Source: Candidatus Scalindua sp. (lineage in GTDB: Bacteria; Planctomycetota; Brocadiia; Brocadiales; Scalinduaceae). Taken from it: DNA of 64,000 nt. Numbering within the stretch: position 1 is the stretch's first letter; every line of letters starts with the position of its first letter. Made by a program: the position numbers and the translations under genes. Positions 19,501 to 26,888 of this stretch are shown here, in pieces. The stretch lies in assembly GCA_018670825.1 (NCBI GenBank), contig JABHIW010000098.1:1-64000 (forward strand). Reading direction: 5' to 3'. Below the pieces are notes generated by a model. The model saw only the letters and a list, made by a program, of their open reading frames with translations, was not told where the DNA came from and did not search any database.

Positions 19501-19966
19501 AATAAGAGAGAACCTTGTCGGCAAGAATAAATCAATAACAAAAGAGTTGGTTAACAACAGTATTAACCAGAACCTTAATCGAACGATCATCACATCACTA
19601 ACAACATTTGGTGTAGTCGCTGCCCTATTCTTTGTCGGAGGCACTGCGATACACGGGTTTGCTTTTGTTATGATGGTGGGAGTTGTCGTCGGTACTTACT
19701 CTTCTATTTTTATTGCCAGTCCAATCCTGCTTGATTGGATAATCGTTAAAAAGGTCTTTAAGATAATTATAATTATTATCTTTTTCCCAATTTGGATTGC
19801 ATACAGGCTCTTGCATAAGACACCAGAGTCTTCAGGCACCTTAACTGCACCGTCTACGCCAAAAGGACCAATTGCACCAAAGGCGCCTACAGCACCAAAA
19901 GGAGCAAAGGGCTCGAAAAAGTCAAAAGGTCCGAAAGGAAAAAGAATTAAACCTTCCAGTGCATAA
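16514..19966 (+). CDS. secDF: Fused protein-export membrane protein SecDF with expanded periplasmic region
   Basis: The 1,150-residue fusion has a SecD half (about 1-490) with KLGLDLRGGSELLY, the P1 domain and TM helices containing LVLMIGMAVDANVLIFERIREE. The SecF half (about 510-1090) has DIDFTGGTLIQL and GYSLNDTIVLFDRIREN. Both conserved Asp/Arg helices are intact, so proton-driven pulling of secreted chains is plausible. The SecF periplasmic region between its first two helices spans about 370 residues, where about 100 is usual. It seems to hold repeated ferredoxin-like modules. The protein ends in a basic Pro/Lys/Gly/Ser tail (about 1100-1150) that could touch ribosomes; that is inference. 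It follows yajC in the same operon. Confidence 0.95.
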   Translation: MPKNLRWKIPLIVVLIAIAIMALCPVADKPIKSENITEINGKVTDRTIIDDSFFGFLFKNLIKKEIIVNKETNDKGETVIHKKVDYIAKGQIKLGLDLRGGSELLYKIKVDESDQRSGLTDEVIALLEKRIDPQGVLEYRLQQQGMRRILIQVPGATKSEIDSLKKRITRLGKLEFRLAAAPDSSEFGDAKAGKAVPGFYKHWIRKKKGEVADTQDWYLVRNKIEITGEHLTRVFPDRKDIKPVIGFEFDQAGRSKFGRLTERSIGKPLAIILDGTLYSAPIIRDRIPGKGIIEGNFTQEEVNDLIAVMRAGSLPADLELEMETTVGPSLGKDSIHRGLLAGIIGGIFVIIFMFAYYFGAGAVANATFILNIFFVVGSLAILNATLTLPGIAGLVLMIGMAVDANVLIFERIREEKNRGKTIRLAVKNGYERAFTTIVDSNITTLITALILYAVGTGPVKGFAIVLIAGLLINMFTAVFVTRVIFEIFLGAGIMNKFSMMQFFKKPQTSFVCYRRISMIASLVLIVIGMSVFAIRGKDNYDIDFTGGTLIQLKLNKPTPVGDIRKKLEVVGYPNAEVQNIWTSNDATSASNDSTEFGIRIKSLNEDKSVQKVADDIQHVVDKKLFKDINFSKPSNYQLTLNEPVDEFVIQNYLTEAGYGSDNILSLYPVAKSGKKYSIRIGGLSQKISRTDTIINVTDVLTDLVEIQSLKPLYSDIKDELPDITAEGRGAQFRSISTMDIDLKKAVDPNILEITLKNAGHKDIVVSTRQNSRRGVASRKLQVAGPRDVLETIKLTVSSLSTPPIMVVDNSSIQIEFKNNIDEDTLRKRFANSKLLKNKIGEITGMDITANEYMIGMKALNAAKIQEKIRDDLFVTFKDRFYAEGTDTEASKPDPFKRVVSIGSTVAGEMKSRAALALFFACIAIIIYIWFRFGELKFGVSAVITLVHDVLITVGAVAVADHFGNVFGDVKLNLPMVAAFLTLIGYSLNDTIVLFDRIRENLVGKNKSITKELVNNSINQNLNRTIITSLTTFGVVAALFFVGGTAIHGFAFVMMVGVVVGTYSSIFIASPILLDWIIVKKVFKIIIIIIFFPIWIAYRLLHKTPESSGTLTAPSTPKGPIAPKAPTAPKGAKGSKKSKGPKGKRIKPSSA

Positions 19967-19995
19967 TAAAAATTTTCTAGATAGAAAGGTAATCT

Positions 19996-20916
19996 ATGAG
20001 AAGAGACAATCAAATCGGAGTAATACTTGGTATTGTAATACTGGTAATTATTGGTGTGTTTCTTAGTACAAGAACGTCTGACAATGAAACGGTAATACCG
20101 GATTTGGTTTTGTCTGAAGATGTAAGACAGGAATCTGAAATTGAAGAAATTGATATAAATAAAATTACTAAAATATCAGAAAATTCTGAACAGAAAGAAG
20201 CTTCGTCTGTAGAATATCCTTCAGACGAAGCAGTGGTAAAGGAAGAACTTGTAAAACCAACACAACCAGAGGAGCAACCGGAACAAACTCTTGTTGAAAC
20301 CGCCAATGATGATACTTCATTAGAAGGTAAATGGGAAGGGATTGCGCAAGAAGTTGCAGAAGAAATAGTTGAAGAAGAAACAGTTGAAGAACCTGAATTA
20401 TCGGAAAAAGCTGAAGTAATAGTGGATGCCGAAATAGCACATAGATTTCCATCTACGGAAGAGACAGTTATACCAGAAGCAGAACAACAAACATCATCTT
20501 ATGGTTTCTCTAACGATATTATTTATAAAGTACAGTCGAATGATAGTCTCATTAAAATAGCGAGAAAACATTACGGAGATGATAAGAAATGGACCAGAAT
20601 ATATGAAGCAAACAGGGATAGTATGCCAGATCCTAATGCCCTTTATGTTGGCCAGGAATTGTTGATACCAAATAGTAGCCTTGGAAAAGAAGCAGATCAA
20701 GCTTTCCAAACATCAGCGAGAAAAAAGTCAAACAGAGAAAGATCTGCTAACGTCAACACCCACACGGTAGAAGCAGGAGATACACTTTATCGTCTTGCGG
20801 AAAAGTACTATGATGACCCTACCGTATGGATTGAGATCTATGAGGCAAATGAAGACACAATAGAAGATAAGGGATTATTGAAAAAGGGTCAAATCCTTAT
20901 CATTCCAAAGCTATAG
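19996..20916 (+). CDS. Membrane-anchored protein with two LysM domains
   Basis: The 306-residue protein has one N-terminal membrane helix (about 8-24: VILGIVILVIIGVFLS). A long acidic, Glu/Val-rich linker follows (about 30-165), then two LysM domains at about 172-225 (YKVQSNDSLIKIARKHYGDD) and 252-305 (HTVEAGDTLYRLAEKYYDDP). LysM domains bind N-acetylglucosamine in peptidoglycan, so the linker may span the periplasm and tether the membrane to the wall. It lies 29 bases after secDF with an AAAGG ribosome site and may be part of that operon. Confidence 0.9.
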   Translation: MRRDNQIGVILGIVILVIIGVFLSTRTSDNETVIPDLVLSEDVRQESEIEEIDINKITKISENSEQKEASSVEYPSDEAVVKEELVKPTQPEEQPEQTLVETANDDTSLEGKWEGIAQEVAEEIVEEETVEEPELSEKAEVIVDAEIAHRFPSTEETVIPEAEQQTSSYGFSNDIIYKVQSNDSLIKIARKHYGDDKKWTRIYEANRDSMPDPNALYVGQELLIPNSSLGKEADQAFQTSARKKSNRERSANVNTHTVEAGDTLYRLAEKYYDDPTVWIEIYEANEDTIEDKGLLKKGQILIIPKL

Positions 20917-21154
20917 TTGATTCTTTGTGTAGAGATGCATATTGCTCAAGCAAACAGGATTATACAACACTTGACATTCTGAGTAAGTGTTACAAAAGTT
21001 TCTTTTTTCTACTTTTCTCAGCTAATCAAGACTGAGATTTTTCATTTCTGATACTCATTCAGAATGACAAGACTCAACAACAAATCGTCTGTGAAATGTT
21101 GAATTAATCTTTATTAATAACGAAAATTGTATAAGTATACACGAAAGGAAACGC

Positions 21155-22312
21155 ATGAATTCCATCTTTACAATAATTGATTTCTTCAAATTTATAAAAA
21201 TAACTACTATTGCAATTTTCTTCATATCACTTGGAGTTGGAATTAATACGATCAACGCACAAGTAAATAAAAAAGAGCATTCCATGTTTATGCACGATCT
21301 TAAACATACTGGTCTCAGCGCATATCAAGATGCACAAATAAATAGATTAAAATGGAATACAATAACAGGCAATGAAATCTGGTCCTCTCCTGTAGTAGGC
21401 TCTGACAACATTGTTTATGTCTCAAGTACAGACGGCAATATTTTCGCATACAATCATGATGGAACTGAAAAGTGGCACTATAGAACAGGAGATGAGCTTT
21501 ACAGTACTCCTGCAGTCGGTCCTGATGGAACTATATATGTTGGTGGCAAAAACAAAAAACTTCTAGCTCTTAAACCGGACGGAAAGATCAAATGGGTGTA
21601 CTTTGTTGGTTCTGAAGTATATTCTTCACCTGCAATCAACAGAGATGGAACAATATATATTGGAGCATGGGATGGGAAACTGTATGCAATTAATCCCAAT
21701 GGAACATTGAAGTGGGCATACAGCACTGCAGCTCACATCCTTTCCTCATCACCAGCTATTGGTGATGATGGCATGGTGTATATTGGATCACAAGATGGGC
21801 GTATATATGCAATAAACCATGAAGGACGAATCAAATGGAGCTTCATGACAGAGGGCAAGATTGATTCTTCTCCATCACTGAGCAAAGACGGTATTTTATA
21901 CATTGGATCACAAAACGGCAAGCTTTTCGCTTTAGACTCTAATGACAAAGGGAAGCTAATATGGGAATATAACATTGGTTCGAGAGTAGATGCCACACCT
22001 GCCATCAGCGCTGATGGAATAATCTATGTTGGAGCAAAAAATGGAAATCTGTACGCAATTAATCCCAATGGCACATTGAAGTGGACTTACAATACCGGCA
22101 AAACAATAACTTCTTCAGCTACTATAAGCGCAGACGGAATAATCTTCATAAGCTCATGGAATGGTGTACTATATGCCATTAATCCTGACGGCACATTAAA
22201 AGAGAAACAGGATGTATCACGTTTCCCAATACTTTCATCACCATCTATCGATTCGAACGGTACTGTATATATAGGAAGTACTGACTGGAAAGTATATGCA
22301 TTCAGTAAATGA
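21155..22312 (+). CDS. Exported PQQ-like beta-propeller protein
   Basis: The 385-residue protein has a hydrophobic N-terminal signal (about 12-36, probable cut near INAQ). Eight or so propeller repeats of about 40 residues follow. Each reads like DGTIYVGSxxGKLYAINPNGTLKW, the PQQ/BamB-like blade pattern. No catalytic or lipobox residue is evident. Such propellers serve as scaffolds or binding surfaces in the periplasm; BamB is one example, but this protein lacks a lipobox and is not obviously BamB. It stands alone, convergent with the cysteine desulfurase gene. The repeats are very alike at DNA level too (for example GCAATTAATCCCAATGG twice), suggesting recent internal duplication. Confidence 0.87.
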   Translation: MNSIFTIIDFFKFIKITTIAIFFISLGVGINTINAQVNKKEHSMFMHDLKHTGLSAYQDAQINRLKWNTITGNEIWSSPVVGSDNIVYVSSTDGNIFAYNHDGTEKWHYRTGDELYSTPAVGPDGTIYVGGKNKKLLALKPDGKIKWVYFVGSEVYSSPAINRDGTIYIGAWDGKLYAINPNGTLKWAYSTAAHILSSSPAIGDDGMVYIGSQDGRIYAINHEGRIKWSFMTEGKIDSSPSLSKDGILYIGSQNGKLFALDSNDKGKLIWEYNIGSRVDATPAISADGIIYVGAKNGNLYAINPNGTLKWTYNTGKTITSSATISADGIIFISSWNGVLYAINPDGTLKEKQDVSRFPILSSPSIDSNGTVYIGSTDWKVYAFSK

Positions 22313-22326
22313 TTAATTATATTTAA

Positions 22327-23475
22327 TTATTTACTGCTGTCTGCTATTTTTTTTAAACCAGAGATAGTTTCATCAATCTCTTCCATCGTATTAAAATATC
22401 CGGGACTAATCCTTACCATACCTTCCGGAAATGTGCCTACTCTGCGATGAGTGTGAGGCGCACAATGCATCCCGGACCGTACCGCTATATTAAATGTATT
22501 GTCTAAAATAGCACCAACCTCACTCGGTTTTAATCCTTTTATATTTATCGAGACAATCCCTACCTTTCTGTCTCCATCCAGGCATCCGTAGATCTCGAAC
22601 CGATGATCAGTCTCCAGTGCCCTTATCATCCGCAGCACAAGTTTGCGTTCGTGTTGTCCTATTTTGTCAATACCCTCTTTAATACAAAACTCTAAACCGG
22701 TTTTCAGACCGATTATTCCAACTGAATTTGGAGTTCCGCTTTCTAACTTATATGGGAATGTATCAGGTTGTGAGAGTGATTCAGGCTCAAATCCGGTACC
22801 ACCTTCTCTCCATGCCCTCAGGTCTACCCTCTCTCCTACATATAATCCCCCGCTTCCCGGTGGACCATAAGGTCCCTTGTGTCCGGTAAATGCAAGCATA
22901 TCTATATTATAATCTTCAACATCTATCCTGCAGACTCCCATAGTCTGCGCTGCATCAACCATAAAGAGAAGATCTCTTTCACGAGCTATCTCCCCTATCT
23001 CCCTGATCGGCTGTATAGTTCCCAGTACATTAGAGGCGTGAGTACAGATAATCAATTTTGTATTTGATCTGATCGCCTTCTCAATATCATCTGCATCGAT
23101 AAATCCATCATCAGAATTTTCTACTCTCGTCACGGTGATTATTCCCTTATTTTCAAGGCCACCCAACGGCCTTGAAATAGAGTTGTGTTCAAGTTTGCTC
23201 GTTATTACATGATCACCTTCGCTTAACAACCCCTTTATGCCCATATTAAGCGCGTCTGTAGCACTGAAAGTAAATATCATCCTCTCAGTATTATTTATAC
23301 CCAGTAGCTTCGACACAACAACCCGTGTTTTCTCTATCTCCTGCTCTGCTTCAACCGACATGCGGTGTCCGGCACGTCCCGGATTTGCGCCCTTCTCTCT
23401 CAGGAATTTATCCATTGCCTCGTATACACACTCCGGTTTTGGGAATGTAGTAGCTGCGTTGTCCAGATATATCAT
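22327..23475 (-). CDS. Cysteine desulfurase (class V aminotransferase family)
   Basis: The 382-residue PLP enzyme starts MIYLDNAATTFPKPECVYEAM. It shows the PLP-lysine segment FTGHKGPYGPPG and the catalytic Cys loop in SGMHCAPHTHR. It fits the SufS/CsdA-like (type II) subgroup annotated as 'cysteine desulfurase family protein', and it releases sulfur from cysteine to make alanine. The gene lies 68 bases downstream of a ThiF/MoeB-type E1 gene, so its sulfur may go to a sulfur-carrier protein for molybdopterin or thiamine rather than only to Fe-S clusters. No isc or suf scaffold is adjacent, although nfu is 1.6 kb away. Confidence 0.93.
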   Translation of the reverse strand: MIYLDNAATTFPKPECVYEAMDKFLREKGANPGRAGHRMSVEAEQEIEKTRVVVSKLLGINNTERMIFTFSATDALNMGIKGLLSEGDHVITSKLEHNSISRPLGGLENKGIITVTRVENSDDGFIDADDIEKAIRSNTKLIICTHASNVLGTIQPIREIGEIARERDLLFMVDAAQTMGVCRIDVEDYNIDMLAFTGHKGPYGPPGSGGLYVGERVDLRAWREGGTGFEPESLSQPDTFPYKLESGTPNSVGIIGLKTGLEFCIKEGIDKIGQHERKLVLRMIRALETDHRFEIYGCLDGDRKVGIVSINIKGLKPSEVGAILDNTFNIAVRSGMHCAPHTHRRVGTFPEGMVRISPGYFNTMEEIDETISGLKKIADSSK

Positions 23476-23543
23476 AATAGCTTAATAAACTTTTTTAATA
23501 ATTTTGGTAAAGTATTTTATTGTAGAGTTTTGCATGACAGGAG

Positions 23544-24578
23544 TTACATACCAAGATATTTTGAATACAAATTTTTTGCAATACTCGAATCCGCGGTACC
23601 CGTAATTATTGCCCTTCCATCAGGAAAAACCGTAAACTCATGATTTTTCACTTTAAATTTCAACATGAAACTATTACGACTTACGTCTGCTATAGGTTGC
23701 AACCGTTGTTCTAATTGTTCCAGATCGATGTTACCGGTATTTCGAGACATCACCTGTACGGCTTTCTTTCCACAGAGAAAAGTGGTCATAACCCCATCCT
23801 TAGCCTCCAGAAGGTTATAATTGTGTAACTTGCACGTCGGGCAATTGCTTCCTTCTTTCAATCCTGAAATATCAATCTGTTTGAGTTTTACATCCCACAC
23901 ATCAATCTCTAGCAGTTTTTTATTTACTGAATCATAGTCTTTAGTCAAAATCTTGATTGCCTCCGTTGCTTGAAAAGATGCTATAATTCCTGCAATTGGT
24001 CCGATCACTCCCGCAGTATCACATGTCGGAAACGAGCCTATCTGAGGCATTGTTTCAAAAATACACCTCAGGCAGGGTGTCTCAGAAGGTATAATATTCA
24101 TTGTCAGCCCCCTACTCCCTATACATGCACCATAAATCCACGGAACACTATTCTTTACACAAAAATCATTAATCAAAAACCTTGTTTCAAAATTATCAGT
24201 ACCATCAATAATGATGTCAACATCTTTAGTTAATTCATCTATATTGGAATAATTAATATCACTAACAATTCCTTCTATTCTTATTGTAGTATTAATCTTC
24301 TGAAGTTTTTTTTCTGCCGCTATTGCCTTAGGGAGATTATTTGAAATATCATTTTCATCAAAAAGTATTTGCCTCTGCAAATTACTCTCTTCAATAAAGT
24401 CCCTGTCAATAATCCTAATATGTCCGATACCAGCCCGCGTAAGATAGCTGGAGGAAACAGTTCCCAGAGCTCCACATCCAATCACTAGAGCGGAGCTGTT
24501 CATCAATATTTCTTGACGTCCTTCACCTATATGTTGAAAAAGAATCTGACGTGAATATCTTTCATTATATTGTTCCAT
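23544..24578 (-). CDS. ThiF/MoeB/HesA-family sulfur-carrier adenylyltransferase
   Basis: The 344-residue E1-like protein has the nucleotide motif VIGCGALGTVSSSYLTRAG, then DRDFIEESNLQRQ, GTDNFETR, the catalytic-Cys segment FPTCDTAGVIGPI, and two CxxC pairs (CLRC, CPTC) that bind zinc. About 90 C-terminal residues (VMSRNTGNIDLEQLEQRL...) form an extra domain that carries no rhodanese signature. It adenylates the C-terminal Gly-Gly of a ThiS or MoaD-like carrier before thiocarboxylation. No such carrier is visible next to it, so the pathway (Moco, thiamine or another) stays open. It is followed by the cysteine desulfurase on the same strand. Confidence 0.9.
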   Translation of the reverse strand: MEQYNERYSRQILFQHIGEGRQEILMNSSALVIGCGALGTVSSSYLTRAGIGHIRIIDRDFIEESNLQRQILFDENDISNNLPKAIAAEKKLQKINTTIRIEGIVSDINYSNIDELTKDVDIIIDGTDNFETRFLINDFCVKNSVPWIYGACIGSRGLTMNIIPSETPCLRCIFETMPQIGSFPTCDTAGVIGPIAGIIASFQATEAIKILTKDYDSVNKKLLEIDVWDVKLKQIDISGLKEGSNCPTCKLHNYNLLEAKDGVMTTFLCGKKAVQVMSRNTGNIDLEQLEQRLQPIADVSRNSFMLKFKVKNHEFTVFPDGRAIITGTADSSIAKNLYSKYLGM

Positions 24579-24840
24579 GAGTTTTTACATAGCACAGCGT
24601 AACCGCAACCAGGTTTAACGTACCTAGCCAACCGGTTAGCCGTTCGAATGTGAAGTGAACTAAAGTACCTAAAGATAAAAGATTTTGGAAATACGAATCG
24701 ATATAATTACTCAAAAGTGAAGTATGCCAAATAGATGGTAATTTAACTTCCACCCAGATTGAAAAGTTTGTGTAGTCCCATCCTTCAGTCTTAATAGCTA
24801 TTAAAAAGGGACAAAGCATTAATTAATTATCAATAGATAC
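24579..24840. other. Intergenic region with no supported gene
   Basis: The only long frame here, on the minus strand from 24819, runs 14 bases into the ThiF gene, has no ribosome site and resembles nothing known. The sequence holds short repeats of the type GTACCT/AGGTT and looks like eroded non-coding DNA. The promoter of the ThiF gene should lie here. Between the terminator and nfu (24879-25090) I see nothing further except the repeat at 25079. Confidence 0.5.
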
Positions 24841-24878
24841 AAAAAAAGCTTGTCGTTATTTATAACGCAAGCTTTTTT
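24841..24878 (-). terminator. Strong bidirectional-type terminator after the nfu operon
   Basis: AAAAAAAGCTTG and CAAGCTTTTTT pair outside an inner stem CGTTAT/ATAACG. The stem is almost perfect and has a T-run on both strands. The genes that run into it are the minus-strand CcoN-like, DUF1858 and nfu genes, so minus is its likely working direction. Confidence 0.85.
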
Positions 24879-25078
24879 ATGTAGAATATATCTGGAGAAA
24901 ATTATTTCTTTATTTACCGTTTATTATGATATTCAGAAAACACTCAAACATCCTGAATCACCAGTAGCAATAGCCTTCTCCCTCTTATACTTTATCTTTG
25001 GATTGCTCCTTGTCCGAATCCCGCAATCCAGGAATTCAACATATCGCACATGATCCCAAATGATAAAAATATTAAACA

Positions 25079-25119
25079 GCTTCAACTTCCTTAATTTACC
25101 GCTTCAACTTCCTTAATTT
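25079..25119. repeat. 22-base tandem duplication over the nfu stop codon
   Basis: The 19-base unit GCTTCAACTTCCTTAATTT occurs at 25079-25097 and again at 25101-25119, a 22-base period. One copy encodes the last residues of Nfu (EIKEVEA) and the other lies just past the stop. It looks like a recent slippage event and may have changed the last two residues of the protein. Confidence 0.85.
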
Positions 25120-25321
25120 CAGGACAATCTTCCTTCACTCTAACCTCTATTCCCTGTTTGAGTGTCATTAGCGCACTTGGGCAAGTCCCGCAAGCTCCCT
25201 GCAATCTCACCTGTACGATTCCATCTTCTACAGCAACAAGCTCTACATTTCCACCATCTGCCATTAAAGCAGGTCTAATAGAGTCTAGTGATTTTTCAAC
25301 TCTTTCCATTAAGTCTGACAT
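25091..25321 (-). CDS. nfu: NifU C-terminal-domain iron-sulfur carrier
   Basis: The 76-residue protein is a stand-alone Nfu domain: RPALMADGGNVELV then GACGTCPSALMTLKQGIE. The CxxC pair holds a [4Fe-4S] cluster between two subunits for delivery to target proteins. It is the last gene of a three-gene minus-strand unit after a DUF1858 protein and a CcoN-like membrane protein, 114 bases below the DUF1858 gene. The C-terminal codons fall in a tandem duplication. Confidence 0.95.
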   Translation of the reverse strand: MSDLMERVEKSLDSIRPALMADGGNVELVAVEDGIVQVRLQGACGTCPSALMTLKQGIEVRVKEDCPEIKEVEAVN

Positions 25322-25435
25322 TATCAGTTACTCCTTCTATTTAATATTCTAAAAAAATAATTTCAAATTAAGTGTCTTAACGTTCCAAGGTTAATTTTAA
25401 TTGATAAGCAATAAGAAGATTTACCTGTAAAAGGT

Positions 25436-25669
25436 TTACTCCACCCCCGCTGACTTCTTTTTAATAGCTTCATTCAGCTCATCAATAATTTTCTCAGGTT
25501 CAATATTATGCATCATAGCACCAAAAGCAATATCTTCTATCTTCGAACCCGGGCAGGTAAAGCAACCGGAACCAAAATACTTCTGGAAGACAGGCTCGGT
25601 TTCTGGATACTTAGAAAATATTTCTCCAATAGTTGATTTCTTGGTAATTATGATGGTTTCATCACTCAT
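25436..25669 (-). CDS. DUF1858-domain protein with a redox-type Cys pair
   Basis: The 77-residue protein matches the DUF1858 family. It has ITKKSTIGEIFSKYPETEPVFQKYFGSGCFTCPGSKIEDI and a helical tail. The CxxC-like GCFTC motif, at the position where ScdA/RIC N-terminal domains carry a Cys pair, suggests metal or redox binding. A GAGG ribosome site precedes the ATG, 22 bases after the CcoN-like gene. Its neighbours point to a role in haem or iron-sulfur repair, or in the response to NO or oxygen; this is inference. Confidence 0.88.
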   Translation of the reverse strand: MSDETIIITKKSTIGEIFSKYPETEPVFQKYFGSGCFTCPGSKIEDIAFGAMMHNIEPEKIIDELNEAIKKKSAGVE

Positions 25670-25691
25670 AATATTTACCTCAAAACTTAAA

Positions 25692-26093
25692 TTAATCTTC
25701 CTTGGGTTTCCTTATACTAAAAAGAATATTCGTAACAAACATAATAATCCCTACCGCATTCATTACTGCAAATACCCTTTCCGGTACCTTGGTACATCCA
25801 TATCTACTAAGTCCCCACGTACTCACAAAACCAACTAAAGCTATATTTGCGACCCAAAAGTGTATAATAGCCAATTTTGGAAATGCTACAGGATTACCGT
25901 TAAACCTGGGAAGAATGTGATATCCCACCCCGTAAATCATCATCGCCATCCACCCCAGCATCATTAAATGAACATGAGCTTGAAATAACTGATGCTGGTT
26001 AATTTTACTAAACATGAAATGGACACCAATTAATGCGGCAATGGCAAAATATATCACACTCATACGTATAAAATTTCTTGCTACCGGGTCCAA
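25692..26093 (-). CDS. Small four-helix CcoN/NorB-like haem-copper oxidase-fold membrane protein
   Basis: The 133-residue protein has four predicted membrane helices (about 9-27, 42-62, 73-95, 108-127). The segment HQLFQAHVHLMMLGWMAMMI resembles helix II of cbb3 oxidase or NO reductase subunit I, where a His ligates low-spin haem. Further histidines (His25, His58, His75) lie in or near helices. A full subunit I has at least twelve helices, so this is a single-module relative and cannot itself contain the whole haem-copper centre. Stand-alone members of this kind exist in other bacteria but are, to my knowledge, uncharacterised. It heads an operon with a DUF1858 protein and Nfu, suggesting a haem-based sensor or NO/O2-protection function. 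Confidence 0.8.
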   Translation of the reverse strand: MDPVARNFIRMSVIYFAIAALIGVHFMFSKINQHQLFQAHVHLMMLGWMAMMIYGVGYHILPRFNGNPVAFPKLAIIHFWVANIALVGFVSTWGLSRYGCTKVPERVFAVMNAVGIIMFVTNILFSIRKPKED

Positions 26094-26888
26094 TATATGC
26101 CCCTTTCTTTATTACTATAACATAAATTTAAAGCTACAAACTATCTCAATTCCCTACTTTTGTCAATAAAAAAATGAGTATAAAACACTTACTTTATAAT
26201 ACGAAAGTCTTTAGATTTATTATACATACAGTAATAATTTGATATGATTATAGATTAGATTTAGTAAAAAAAAAGAGAGCAAATAATCATTGAGATATGG
26301 AATGGAAACTTCAATATAGTTGTTTAATCAATGAAGTATATACAGGAAATTGATTCATACCAAAAGGTACGAGCTGTCCGGCTGGGCAGTCGGATACAAC
26401 AATTTTATCAAAATAAATTGCCTTTTTGGTTACAGCAAAAAGACTGTACAAATTCACGTAATGAGCAACGTTAGATATGTGTTCTGTCTAAGCATCCTTA
26501 CAATGCTCAATATCAGAACTGCTCTGCCGACTTAAAGTATTCCTAAAATCTTATAAAGTGCCAGACATTGACATTACTTTATAGAAACCACTTACCCGCA
26601 CTTTTCTTTAAACACTCAACAATAGGTTACCATCACGATAAAAACCATATCCATTGACTGCACTCCTGATGACATCACACTGAACGGAGTTGATGTGTTA
26701 TCAACATTGAATTTCCTATGTATGAACTTCGCCGAGTGCTGTTACATTAAACTTGTTTCATTTGCATAATTTTTGCCATATAATATGCTAACGTATAGTT
26801 ATATAAACTATAGTCATTACGCTTTAATTAAAATATTTTACTATTAAATCAGGATATCACTCTTAAACTTTTCATTTGAGGAAATTTC
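26094..26888. other. Long non-coding region between divergent genes
   Basis: This 795-base stretch separates the minus-strand CcoN-like operon from the plus-strand sensor kinase. It contains a degenerate copy of the REP-like repeat (about 26655-26700). A palindrome TATAGTT-ATATA-AACTATA lies at 26794-26812, about 77 bases before the kinase start, and a TATAAT box at 26779 has no well-placed -35. A 61-residue frame at 26350-26535 has no ribosome site and no recognisable features, and is not called as a gene. Confidence 0.5.

Noticed and set aside
20960-21080. Short hairpin AACACTT/AAGTGTT and ATTCAGAATGAC strings after the LysM gene
   Set aside because: The stem is only seven bases with an interrupted T-run, and the resemblance to the 2.15 kb palindrome is too weak to call a terminator or a repeat copy.
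22313-22326. Terminator between the convergent beta-propeller and cysteine desulfurase genes
   Set aside because: Only 14 bases of AT-rich DNA without a stem separate the genes.
24565-24819. Minus-strand frame of 84 residues overlapping the ThiF start
   Set aside because: No ribosome site, no family resemblance, and a 14-base overlap with a well-supported gene.
24850-25053. Plus-strand frame of 67 residues
   Set aside because: It begins inside the terminator hairpin and has no coding signature.
26350-26535. Plus-strand frame of 61 residues in the long gap before the Cache kinase
   Set aside because: No ribosome site, no recognisable features, and surrounded by repeat-like non-coding DNA.
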